Assembly: GCA_964383845.1 (NCBI GenBank)
Contig: CAYLIF010000004.1
Span: 1 to 64,000 of the forward strand
Source of the DNA: JAAZGD01 sp964383845
Lineage (GTDB): Bacteria > Bacillota > Clostridia > Peptostreptococcales > Anaerovoracaceae
Direction: 5' to 3'
Length of the DNA stretch: 64,000 nt
How positions within the stretch are numbered: the first letter of the stretch is position 1; each line of letters starts with the position of its first letter. The translations under genes were made by a program, and so were the position numbers. The notes beneath the pieces are model-generated. The model was not told the DNA's origin. It saw only the letters and a list, made by a program, of their open reading frames with translations, and searched no databases. Below, one piece after another: positions 8,860 through 16,852 of this stretch.

Positions 8860-8969
8860 CTCTCTCCCCTATATACAGGTCTATACTTAACACCACAAAA
8901 TTCACAACTATTATGATTGCTAATACAATCTTGGCAGTCGGGACTAGGAACTAAAGAAGGGCTGATCAT
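8856..8969 (-). CDS. 37-residue peptide with two CxxC motifs, overlapping both neighbours
   Basis: A small frame encodes MISPSLVPSPDCQDC, then a short spacer and CEFCGVKYRP, with Cys at 12, 15, 22 and 25. That spacing could bind a zinc ion or an iron-sulfur cluster. Its ATG overlaps the stop of the SprT-like gene (ATGA), and its own TGA overlaps the start of the corrinoid-activator gene (ATGA). Translation could therefore pass along the chain. Its own ribosome site is weak (AAGGA almost touching the ATG), consistent with coupling. I recognise no family. The exact double overlap and paired Cys support a real gene, but chance is not excluded. Confidence 0.5.
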   Translation of the reverse strand: MISPSLVPSPDCQDCISNHNSCEFCGVKYRPVYRGER

Positions 8970-9638
8970 TCCTTGTGTTGTATTTTTAGTTTTCCCCCAC
9001 ACTTGCAGCGATATAATGAAGGCTGTTTTATTACTCGGCTTACCCTGCTACGCTCTTGTACCATTCCACATTTTTTACAAATTATAAGATACTTTGCAGG
9101 AGCTTTCACTTTTGACAGGTTAACTCCTAGAGCCTCCGGTGAAAGGGTTCTTTTTATATGGTAGCCATAACTTTGGTTCATTATGGCGGCATACTTCTTC
9201 CAGATACCGGTATGTTTATCTCCATCTGGAGTTGTATGTAGAACCTCATGAGCAAGAACTTCCTTGATTGATTGGGTAGGGGCTTCAAGTAAAGCTTTTG
9301 AAATTTCTATTGTATATCGAATCTCATTATTTTTTCCCTCTCCGTCTCTATCTTGGGACCTCAGAGTAGGGGTCTGAATCTCTTTGCAGCATCCAAAACG
9401 GCTCTTAGCCCTCTTGTTGATAACCACTTCACTATCTATGTGTTCTGAAACTGGAATCCCCAAGGCTCTAGCCTGNNNNNNNNNNNNNNNNNNNNNNNNN
9501 NNNNNNNNNNNNNNNNNNNNNNNNNNNNNNNNNNNNNNNNNNNNNNNNNNNNNNNNNNNNNNNNNNNNNNNNNNNTTGAGTTTTAATAATAACCTCTTCT
9601 TCATTTCTAGAAATTGAAGGTTCTTGAGATTTATTCAT
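8966..9638 (-). CDS. SprT-like zinc peptidase-domain protein, interrupted by an assembly gap
   Basis: The visible C-terminal part has a zincin motif AHEVLH followed by a downstream His-rich turn. It ends with a zinc ribbon (CKKCG...CKCGG), as in SprT/WSS-type proteins acting on DNA-protein crosslinks or of unknown role. The middle is missing because of the 100 N at 9476-9575. I place the start at 9638: that ATG overlaps the decarboxylase stop by 8 bases and follows an AGGTAA ribosome site, giving MNKSQEPSISRNEEEV. Another ATG at 9604 is in a different frame. The true frame across the gap cannot be known. It ends in an ATGA overlap with the 37-residue peptide gene. Confidence 0.7.
9476..9575. 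other. Assembly gap (100 N)
   Basis: Exactly 100 N is the usual placeholder for a scaffold gap of unknown size. It falls inside the SprT-like gene, so the length and frame of that gene are unreliable. Confidence 0.97.
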
Positions 9639-11085
9639 CGTTACCTACGAAAACCTCTCCTTTGGCTGTTATCCCCATGACTTTCTCACCGGCCTGCCTA
9701 AGATCGCTGGCTATTTCAATTGCCTCTTGGGTTATTACTTCTCCGGGGCAAACTAAAGGAATCCCTGGTGGATAAGGGATAATACTTTGAGCACAAGTTT
9801 TTCCTGCCGCTAAAGCTAAAGGAATCTTCACGGATTTTACCGGTACCGGTTTTCTCTCTGGGGGATTTTGCCCGTCAAAACTCAAAGCCTTTTTCAAATC
9901 CCTCTTTTCTTGAGCGCTAGCTTTTTCTAACAGAGGAAGGTCTTTTAAAGCCCCTGTCAATTTATAATAGTCCTTATTTGAATTTCCAATTCCCGTCATA
10001 AACATAAGTAGGTCTCCGGAATTAAGTTCTGGATATATGTTCATTTTGTTAAGAGCATCTTCCAGACCCCGGCCAGAGTAACCATGGTCGCTGAAGTCTA
10101 AATTCAGTTTTGTAAAGTCAAAGCTACCATCAGGCATAATCATCTTTAAACCAGTCACAGTTTTGCCCCAACCATAAAAATTCACAAGGTTTTCTGCCCA
10201 CTCTTTCATCAACATGGCTCCGTGATTTTCTAAAATATTTGCATTGATATCCAGAGATGCCATTAAGAGATAGGACGGGCTTGTACTTTGTATCATCTGA
10301 AGTTTGTCTTCTAAGACGTCTAAATCCACCCTTGAAGAATTACAGTTAAGCACCGCGCTTTGTGTGAAAGAAGCCAGGGTTTTATGTGTGCTATTGACAA
10401 CCAAGTCTGCCCCTTTATCTTCAGCGCAAACAGGCATAAATGAACCATCCACACTAGTTTGAGGCGCAAATCTTGAGAAAAATTTTAAATGAGCTCCATG
10501 GGCTTGATCTACTATCAATACTTTTTCTTGCTTATGGACTTCCTTGGCGATGGCTTCAATATCAGAACAAAAGCCATAATAGTTAGGGCTTGGTAAAACT
10601 ACTGCCGAGGCTTCTGGGTGTTCCTTTAAAAGTCTCTTGATTTCCCTAGGCAAAATTGGCCCAGCAATACCATATTCCTCTAGGGTGCTAGGATAAGCAT
10701 ATACAGGAGTTATATCTCCTAGAGTCAAGGCGTTGAAAATAGACTTATGAGAATTTCTCGCCATAATAACAGTTCCACCCTTTGGAACTGTAGCCAAAAG
10801 GGAGGCAATAAGCCCCCCACTGGTTCCGTTTATTAAAAGATAGCTCTTCTCTACTTCATAAAGACCAGCATACCTTTTCATAATATCTTCTATAACGCCT
10901 TCCGCCTGAAACATATTGTCTGCCCCAGGAATCTCCGTTATATCGCAGGCCATAATGTTGTCTAAAAAATCTCCATAACCTAAAGCGCGATATAGTTCAG
11001 AGCCTTTGTGCCCAGGCATATGAAATGATAGGGGATGTTCTTGTGCATGCTTTAGCAAAAATGATGTAAATTCAGGTAGTTTCAT
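9631..11085 (-). CDS. Orn/Lys/Arg decarboxylase family PLP enzyme
   Basis: 484 residues of the short (SpeA/YaaO-like) clostridial type without the N-terminal wing domain. It has the family opening LSFHMPGHKG (about 19-28), the cofactor aspartate region IVDQAHGAHL (191-200) and the PLP lysine in NSTHKTLASFTQ (Lys235). It should decarboxylate arginine, lysine or ornithine in polyamine synthesis or acid handling; the substrate is not decidable by eye. Its stop overlaps the start of the SprT-like gene. The sodium/proline-type symporter gene ends 2 bases upstream, so uptake and decarboxylation genes may be co-transcribed. Confidence 0.9.
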   Translation of the reverse strand: MKLPEFTSFLLKHAQEHPLSFHMPGHKGSELYRALGYGDFLDNIMACDITEIPGADNMFQAEGVIEDIMKRYAGLYEVEKSYLLINGTSGGLIASLLATVPKGGTVIMARNSHKSIFNALTLGDITPVYAYPSTLEEYGIAGPILPREIKRLLKEHPEASAVVLPSPNYYGFCSDIEAIAKEVHKQEKVLIVDQAHGAHLKFFSRFAPQTSVDGSFMPVCAEDKGADLVVNSTHKTLASFTQSAVLNCNSSRVDLDVLEDKLQMIQSTSPSYLLMASLDINANILENHGAMLMKEWAENLVNFYGWGKTVTGLKMIMPDGSFDFTKLNLDFSDHGYSGRGLEDALNKMNIYPELNSGDLLMFMTGIGNSNKDYYKLTGALKDLPLLEKASAQEKRDLKKALSFDGQNPPERKPVPVKSVKIPLALAAGKTCAQSIIPYPPGIPLVCPGEVITQEAIEIASDLRQAGEKVMGITAKGEVFVGNDE

Positions 11086-11087
11086 AT

Positions 11088-12554
11088 CTACAGTCCACTC
11101 TTTACCCTATCGAAATCTTTTAACATGTCTTCATGAGGTTTGCCCATTAAACTTACTAGAACTATCACTATAGAGCCTACTAGAAAGCCGGGAATAATCT
11201 CATAAATTTCAAAGATTCCACCACTGGAATAAAACCAAAAAATATCTACTAGTCCTCCAGCAATCATACCCGCTATTGCCCCATGCCTAGTCATTCTTCT
11301 CCAGAATAATGAGAATATGATTATAGGACCAAAGGCAGAACCAAATCCTCCCCAAGCCATTGATACTAGTCCAAATACTGAGCTTGCTGGATTAATCGCT
11401 ATTATCATTGCTATTACAGCAATCATAGCTACTGTCAATCTAGATGCCCATACTAACATTGGATTGTTGTCATCCACTTTCAATATGGTTGCAAAAAGAT
11501 CTTTGGAAACTGAAGATGCAGATACTAGCAACTGTGAGGATGCTGTACTCATTATGGCTGCCAATATCGCCGTCATAAGTATTCCTGCTATTACAGGATG
11601 GAACATAGTGGTAAGCATATTCATAAATACTGTTTCAGAGTCTGCCAGATCCGGCATCATGGCCTTTCCTATTATACCAATCAAGATGGCACAGCTTAAT
11701 GTAGCTGTAACCCAAACCATAGCTATCACTCTTGATTTTTGAACTGAATCAGGAGAATCGATTCCCATAAATCTTGCCAAAATATGAGGTTGGCCAAAGT
11801 ATCCTAAACCCCAACCAAGGGAAGAAGCCAGCAAAAGTGTGTTTACTTTACCATCGATTTCAGGAAAGAAGCCTAGAGTCTCAGGAGTTAGGGCTGAAAG
11901 CCTAACTTGAAGGGCCTCAATTCCTCCCATATTCATAACTGCAACAACTGGGACTATTATAAGGGCGAAAAACATTATAGTTCCCTGTATAGTGTCTGTC
12001 CAACACACCGCTGTAAAACCACCAAGGGCAGTGTAGGCCAGAATAATAATTGCTCCAATAACCATTCCGCCAACATAGGGAATGCCAAATATAGTAGCGA
12101 ATAATTTACCACCCGCTGCAAACTGAGCAGATGTGTACACCAAGAAGAATATGACTATAAAAATAGCTGAGATAGACCGCAAAATATGTTTGTCGTCCAT
12201 AAAACGTTTCTCAAAAAAGTCTGGTAAAGTTAATGCGTCTGATGCCACCTGTGTGTAGCTTCTAAGTCTTTTGGCAACAAAGAGCCAATTTAAATAAGTG
12301 CCTATCCACAAACCTACAGCTGTCCAAATAGCTTCAGATGTTCCAGCATAAAGCACATAAGCCGTTCCTGGAAGCCCTAATAATAGCCATCCTGACATGT
12401 CTGATGCTTGGGCTGACATGGCTGCCACCCAGCTGTTTAGCTTTCTTCCACCTAGAATGTAGTCTGACATGCTGTCAGTACTGCTGTAGTTTTTAACACC
12501 AATAAAAACCATTACTCCTAAATAAAGAGCAAAAATAATTCCGATAATAATCAA
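11088..12554 (-). CDS. putP: Sodium/proline-type symporter (SSS family)
   Basis: About 488 residues with a dozen or more membrane segments. PutP-type features include the SAQASDMSGWLLLGLPG stretch near the N-terminus and TASSQLLVSASSVSKDL in the sodium-binding region. I start it at the TTG at 12554: the strong ribosome site GAGGAGGAAGG sits 4 bases before it, inside the longer frame that begins at 12578. It imports proline or a related solute with sodium. It ends 2 bases before the Orn/Lys/Arg decarboxylase gene. The family is certain and proline specificity probable. Confidence 0.87.
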   Translation of the reverse strand: MIIIGIIFALYLGVMVFIGVKNYSSTDSMSDYILGGRKLNSWVAAMSAQASDMSGWLLLGLPGTAYVLYAGTSEAIWTAVGLWIGTYLNWLFVAKRLRSYTQVASDALTLPDFFEKRFMDDKHILRSISAIFIVIFFLVYTSAQFAAGGKLFATIFGIPYVGGMVIGAIIILAYTALGGFTAVCWTDTIQGTIMFFALIIVPVVAVMNMGGIEALQVRLSALTPETLGFFPEIDGKVNTLLLASSLGWGLGYFGQPHILARFMGIDSPDSVQKSRVIAMVWVTATLSCAILIGIIGKAMMPDLADSETVFMNMLTTMFHPVIAGILMTAILAAIMSTASSQLLVSASSVSKDLFATILKVDDNNPMLVWASRLTVAMIAVIAMIIAINPASSVFGLVSMAWGGFGSAFGPIIIFSLFWRRMTRHGAIAGMIAGGLVDIFWFYSSGGIFEIYEIIPGFLVGSIVIVLVSLMGKPHEDMLKDFDRVKSGL

Positions 12555-12607
12555 GTGCCTTCCTCCTCGTAAATACAATTACAGTTATAACTTATTCCGA
12601 TATAATC

Positions 12608-13534
12608 TTAGCTTTCCGTAATTTCGCTTTCTTCGTGTACTAGTTTTTTGCTTTTCTCTGCGAAAACTTGATTCATCCTCTCAAGGGCTTTTTCGCTATT
12701 TGAGATATCGAATTTTCCACCAGTGCCTTCTTCAGTATCTATATCCGATATCACAATAGATAGTTCTTCTTCTTCTTCCTTTTGGAAAAGAAGAGCAAAC
12801 TCTAAAACTCGATGGGTTACAATTTTCTTATCGGTTACAATGGTTTTCTTTTCTCCTTCTCTAATCTCTGCTCCTAAAAAATCATCATAAGAGCAAGTAT
12901 ATGCATACTCTCTTCGGATGCTTCCACTACGCATATTGTAGCTGCTTTGGTAAACATAAAAATGTTCTTTCCCAAGGAATATAATCATAATTCCTAGATT
13001 AGAAGGTCTAATTATCCCATCAGCTCCCATAGTCATTAACATTGGTAAATTAGGATTTGCTGCCCAGTCATCCACACCTGAAACAAAAATGGTTTCAAGG
13101 TCTTCAACAGACTCCACCCCATTAATGAAATTATCCAGCTTTTCAGAAAGAAGTTTTTTTGCTTTTATTTTCATTCCTTGAGCGTCATAGGCAAAACATT
13201 GTTCCCATTCTTCATCAGGAATTTCATCATATTCTTTTTTATAATCTTTGTTAGCCTCCAAATATCCTTTGACTAATAGGATGGTGCCACCCAGAATTAA
13301 TACAAAGGATGCAGCTTTAAGTCCCATAGGATTTAATCCGGAGTTCGCTAGTAATATTGGAATAAATAGTCCGAAAGCCAAACTTAAAACACCCCCAAAA
13401 ATAACACCAACACTTTCTCGTTGGTGCCATTTAGGAGGACCTTGAAAGTATCTTCTCATTCTTCCTCTACGTATCAACTCCTCGATATGGTCATAATCTT
13501 CATTAAAGAGGGCTACTGTATATTCTTTTTTCAT
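12608..13534 (-). CDS. Uncharacterised membrane protein with two TM helices
   Basis: 308 residues, no family recognised. A basic N-terminal stretch (RRGRMRRYFQG) is followed by two hydrophobic helices at about 43-64 and 73-92. A long cytosolic domain with alternating beta-type segments follows, ending in an acidic region (KEEEEEL). The start overlaps the serS stop by 4 bases (ATGA), so it is probably co-translated with serS. The layout recalls small PH-like or YcxB-like membrane proteins, but I see no diagnostic motif. Confidence 0.7.
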   Translation of the reverse strand: MKKEYTVALFNEDYDHIEELIRRGRMRRYFQGPPKWHQRESVGVIFGGVLSLAFGLFIPILLANSGLNPMGLKAASFVLILGGTILLVKGYLEANKDYKKEYDEIPDEEWEQCFAYDAQGMKIKAKKLLSEKLDNFINGVESVEDLETIFVSGVDDWAANPNLPMLMTMGADGIIRPSNLGIMIIFLGKEHFYVYQSSYNMRSGSIRREYAYTCSYDDFLGAEIREGEKKTIVTDKKIVTHRVLEFALLFQKEEEEELSIVISDIDTEEGTGGKFDISNSEKALERMNQVFAEKSKKLVHEESEITES

Positions 13535-14805
13535 TTTGTAATCCTATCTTTTCCCATAAGGGGTCTCAGCACATCCGGAATAGTCACCGAACCATCTTTT
13601 TCTTGGTAGTTTTCTAAAATAGCTGCCACAGTTCTGCCAACTGCAAGACCCGAGCCATTAAGAGTATGGATGAATTCTGGTTTTCCTCCTCCATCTGGCC
13701 TAAATCGAATGTTAGCCCTACGCGCTTGATAGCTTTCGAAGTTGGAGCAGGACGAAATCTCCACATACCTTTGGTAGCTAGGCATCCAGACCTCTAAATC
13801 ATAAGTCATGGCAGATGAAAATCCTAAATCTCCAGTGGCTAATTTAACAACTCGGTAGGGAAGCTGTAAACGTTTTAGCACCTCTTCTGCCGCCAAGGTT
13901 AAAGCCTCTAGCTCTTCATAAGACTTTTTGGGATCTACAAATTTCACCAACTCAACTTTGTTAAACTGATGCTGCCTGATTAAACCTCTTGTATCTCTCC
14001 CTGCAGATCCTGCTTCTTTGCGGAAACAAGGAGTATAGGCAGTATAATAGATGGGAAGATTTTCTTCTTCTAATATCTCATTTCCATGTAAGTTGGTTAA
14101 AGGGACCTCTGCTGTTGGCACTAAAAAAAAGTCCTTTGCAGGGAGCCAGAACATATCATCTTCAAACTTAGGAAGTTGGCCAGTCCCCGTCATTGAGCTC
14201 CGATTTACCATGAAAGGAGGAAGGATTTCAGTGTAGCCGTGCTCTTCAGTATGAAGGTTCAGCATATAGTTTATCAAGGATCTTTCTAGTTTTGCTCCCA
14301 TTCCTTTATAAACTGTAAAACGTGCCCCTGTTACTTTGGCAGCCCTCTCAAAGTCTAAAACATCTAAATCAGATCCTATATCCCAATGGGCTTTTTCTTC
14401 AAAGTCAAAGGATCTTGGTTGACCCCACGTCCTTATCTCTTGGTTGTCGCTGTCATCCTTACCCAAAGGAACTGAAGGGTTAGGGGTGTTAGGGATATTA
14501 AGCAAAGCCTTATAGATTTCTTCCTCTATTAGTGTGACTTGAGGATCCAATTCCTTTATTCGATTGGCTAAAGCTTTCATCTCTTTCATTAAGGCAGAGG
14601 TGTCTTTGCCTTCTTTTTTTAGAACTGGTATCTGTTTTGAATCCATGCCTTGCTTGTGCTTCAGTGACTCAACTTCAGCAAGAATAGCCCTCCGCTTTTC
14701 ATCTAAGGATAAAATATTTTCAATCCCAAAAGATCCATTCATACGAGATTCGACGGCTTCCTTAACTCCCTGATAATTTTCTCTAATTCTTCTTATATCC
14801 AGCAT
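13531..14805 (-). CDS. serS: Seryl-tRNA synthetase
   Basis: About 424 residues, full length for bacterial SerRS. An N-terminal coiled-coil arm (about 30-100) is followed by the class II core: motif 2 FRKEAGSAGRDTRG and motif 3 LNGSGLAVGRTVAAILE near the C-terminus. It charges tRNA-Ser and tRNA-Sec. I start it at the ATG at 14805 (MLDIRRIREN), which has the ribosome site AGAGGAAGAAG; a TTG 18 bases upstream is less likely. No T-box leader lies upstream; only about 33 bases separate it from glnA. Confidence 0.96.
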   Translation of the reverse strand: MLDIRRIRENYQGVKEAVESRMNGSFGIENILSLDEKRRAILAEVESLKHKQGMDSKQIPVLKKEGKDTSALMKEMKALANRIKELDPQVTLIEEEIYKALLNIPNTPNPSVPLGKDDSDNQEIRTWGQPRSFDFEEKAHWDIGSDLDVLDFERAAKVTGARFTVYKGMGAKLERSLINYMLNLHTEEHGYTEILPPFMVNRSSMTGTGQLPKFEDDMFWLPAKDFFLVPTAEVPLTNLHGNEILEEENLPIYYTAYTPCFRKEAGSAGRDTRGLIRQHQFNKVELVKFVDPKKSYEELEALTLAAEEVLKRLQLPYRVVKLATGDLGFSSAMTYDLEVWMPSYQRYVEISSCSNFESYQARRANIRFRPDGGGKPEFIHTLNGSGLAVGRTVAAILENYQEKDGSVTIPDVLRPLMGKDRITK

Positions 14806-14838
14806 TGCTTCTTCCTCTCCCAACTACAGCTACATTAT

Positions 14839-16776
14839 TTAACAAGATGTGTTCTTTATACACAATAAGTTCTTTTTGTATATAATATATTCATTTACCA
14901 GCGCTTCTACAACATCTTGCATTTCTATTTGTAAATCACTGGCGGTTTTCTGATCTCCAGTATCTAAAGCTTCTTTTATTCTTGTAAGCAGGCAAAGGTC
15001 TTTCAAAGTGTCCTGTCCAAGGTAAATCCTTTTTTCATGAATGCTTTTCCAGTTCACTTCATCAATATCAGCGCAATCATTTTCATCATGAAGTTTTTTG
15101 CAATCTCTTACCAGGTCCATGGTCCCTGGGATTATCCTTTTATGGAGTTCCCTTTCCCACACTCCCAGTATGGCTTGTTCATAGGAGTCCAGTGTGGTTT
15201 TAGGCATAACATCATCCCGCATAAAGATTTTTAGTTTTTCTGGATACTTATGGAAAGCTTGGACATTTTCCCAAACAGTTCTAGGTGCGATTCCGTAATA
15301 TCGATCTCTTTCTTCTTGTGTATATTGATCAAAAACATCTTTTTCACTTCGATAGGCACGATTTTTTTCAAGGTAAAAGTCATCATCACCATACTTTTTA
15401 CTTAAAGATGCCTCCAGTTCTTTTGCTGTCTTTCCTTCTTCCAAGGCTACCTTTATCCCGTCAAGCATGGCCATATAGGTGGATGAGATCACTAAATATG
15501 TGTTGCTTTTAGGATTTGGAGCTCTCAGTTCAAACCTTGTAGATAGTGGATTTCTTGGGTCTCTAACTAGCCCAATTAAGACAGTTCTATTTCTGGATGG
15601 AAGTTCAACTGTATGTCCCAAGGAACTAACTATACAAACTGGGGCTTCATATCCGGGCTTTAATCTATTAAAGGCATCATTTGAAGAGCTTACGAAGGGA
15701 TTGATTACCTCATAGTTTTTCAAAATACCCATTAAAGCACCATAGCCTACAGGGCTTAAAAACTGCTTGTCTCCATTCTTAGGTGAAAATAGGTTAATCC
15801 TATTTCCATCCTTCATAATTGCAGCAATGCCCATATGTGTATGTTCTCCAGATCCTGCAACACCTTCAATTGGTTTAGCCATAAATGTTACATCTAGGCC
15901 ATGAAGAGTGAAAATATCTTTTATAACATATTTAATGTGGTTTTCATTATCTGCAGCTTGTAGTGCATTTGAGTACTTCCAGTCTATCTCTAATTGTTCC
16001 ATAATGTGGTCGTAATTGCCGCTGTTGCCCATTTTAGCCTTAACGCCACCAACCTCTTTGTGGCCCATTTCAACTCCAAATCCATAGTGGTCTAGGAGTA
16101 AAATCGATCGTTCAAGTGCACTTCTAACTGGCCCTATTGTTCTTTTCCAGTACTGCTCCTTCATAGACTGAGCCGTGGTAAGTTGCTCTCTATCAGCCTT
16201 ATCATCCGGAGTCTTTACCCAAAACTCAAGTTCAGTTGCGCATGTAAGCTCGATGTCAGAGATATCTGAAATGCTATCTATCCCAACTGCATCAAGGGCA
16301 TAGGGGTGGTCAGCCATAAGCTCAAGTAGGTCGTTTTTAAAGTTTTTTACCATGTCTCTTAGGATTACTCGGGAGCCAACGTCCGATGTATCGTTATGTA
16401 TCAAAAAAGAAGGTATCCTAAGTGTTCCAACAGGAAGTCCAGTTTTAATATCCTTGTGAATAAAGTTGTGGTCTACATACCAGTTCACTGAAAGGTCAGG
16501 AACAATATCTACCTTGGCATTATGTAGGTCTGCAATTCCAGGCAAGTGAACACTTGATCCATCCGTTTGAACTCCATAAGCCAGAACCTTATCAATATCC
16601 TCAATAAAAAGAGCAACGGGAATTTTCTCGTCCGTGTCATGTCCACCGATGTCCAATCCAACCAAACTTATAAAACGAACTTCGGGGTGCTCCTTAAGGA
16701 TATTGATAATGTCCTCTTTTGAATGGAAATTCGCGGGAATCGTAAAGAGCATTTTTTCAAAATCATACTCTAGCAT
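14839..16776 (-). CDS. glnA: Glutamine synthetase, long form
   Basis: About 645 residues, longer than the usual 440-470 of GSI. It has the GS core: EVGGVKAKMGN-type glutamate loop, AGSGEHTHMG for the ATP and glutamate site, and RNRTVLIGLVRDPRNP with the substrate arginines. It also has extended N-terminal and C-terminal helical regions. It should make glutamine from glutamate and ammonia. The start at 16776 (MLEYDFEK) follows AAGGAAGGAACACTAAT; the frame opens 63 bases earlier but without a ribosome site. A strong GC hairpin precedes the gene. A non-GS member of the fold remains possible but less likely. Confidence 0.87.
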   Translation of the reverse strand: MLEYDFEKMLFTIPANFHSKEDIINILKEHPEVRFISLVGLDIGGHDTDEKIPVALFIEDIDKVLAYGVQTDGSSVHLPGIADLHNAKVDIVPDLSVNWYVDHNFIHKDIKTGLPVGTLRIPSFLIHNDTSDVGSRVILRDMVKNFKNDLLELMADHPYALDAVGIDSISDISDIELTCATELEFWVKTPDDKADREQLTTAQSMKEQYWKRTIGPVRSALERSILLLDHYGFGVEMGHKEVGGVKAKMGNSGNYDHIMEQLEIDWKYSNALQAADNENHIKYVIKDIFTLHGLDVTFMAKPIEGVAGSGEHTHMGIAAIMKDGNRINLFSPKNGDKQFLSPVGYGALMGILKNYEVINPFVSSSNDAFNRLKPGYEAPVCIVSSLGHTVELPSRNRTVLIGLVRDPRNPLSTRFELRAPNPKSNTYLVISSTYMAMLDGIKVALEEGKTAKELEASLSKKYGDDDFYLEKNRAYRSEKDVFDQYTQEERDRYYGIAPRTVWENVQAFHKYPEKLKIFMRDDVMPKTTLDSYEQAILGVWERELHKRIIPGTMDLVRDCKKLHDENDCADIDEVNWKSIHEKRIYLGQDTLKDLCLLTRIKEALDTGDQKTASDLQIEMQDVVEALVNEYIIYKKNLLCIKNTSC

Positions 16777-16802
16777 ATTAGTGTTCCTTCCTTTTAATAG
16801 TA

Positions 16803-16828
16803 TAGCGGGCGCAAAGCTGCGCCCGCTA
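16803..16828. terminator. Perfect 11-bp GC-rich inverted repeat between UPF0182 gene and glnA
   Basis: TAGCGGGCGCA, loop AAGC, TGCGCCCGCTA is a perfect stem and the most GC-rich spot nearby. Neither strand has a proper T run after it, so it is not a textbook intrinsic terminator. It may act as a processing or pausing hairpin, or a protein site, between the UPF0182 stop (16853) and the glnA ribosome site. Confidence 0.5.
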
Positions 16829-16852
16829 CAGTTTAACATATCTTTTCGAGCA

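Noticed and set aside
9602..9604. Start of SprT-like gene at 9604
   Set aside because: Different frame from the start at 9638, no ribosome site and joined only through Ns.
14806..14838. T-box leader for serS
   Set aside because: Only about 33 bases lie between glnA and serS, too few for a T-box.
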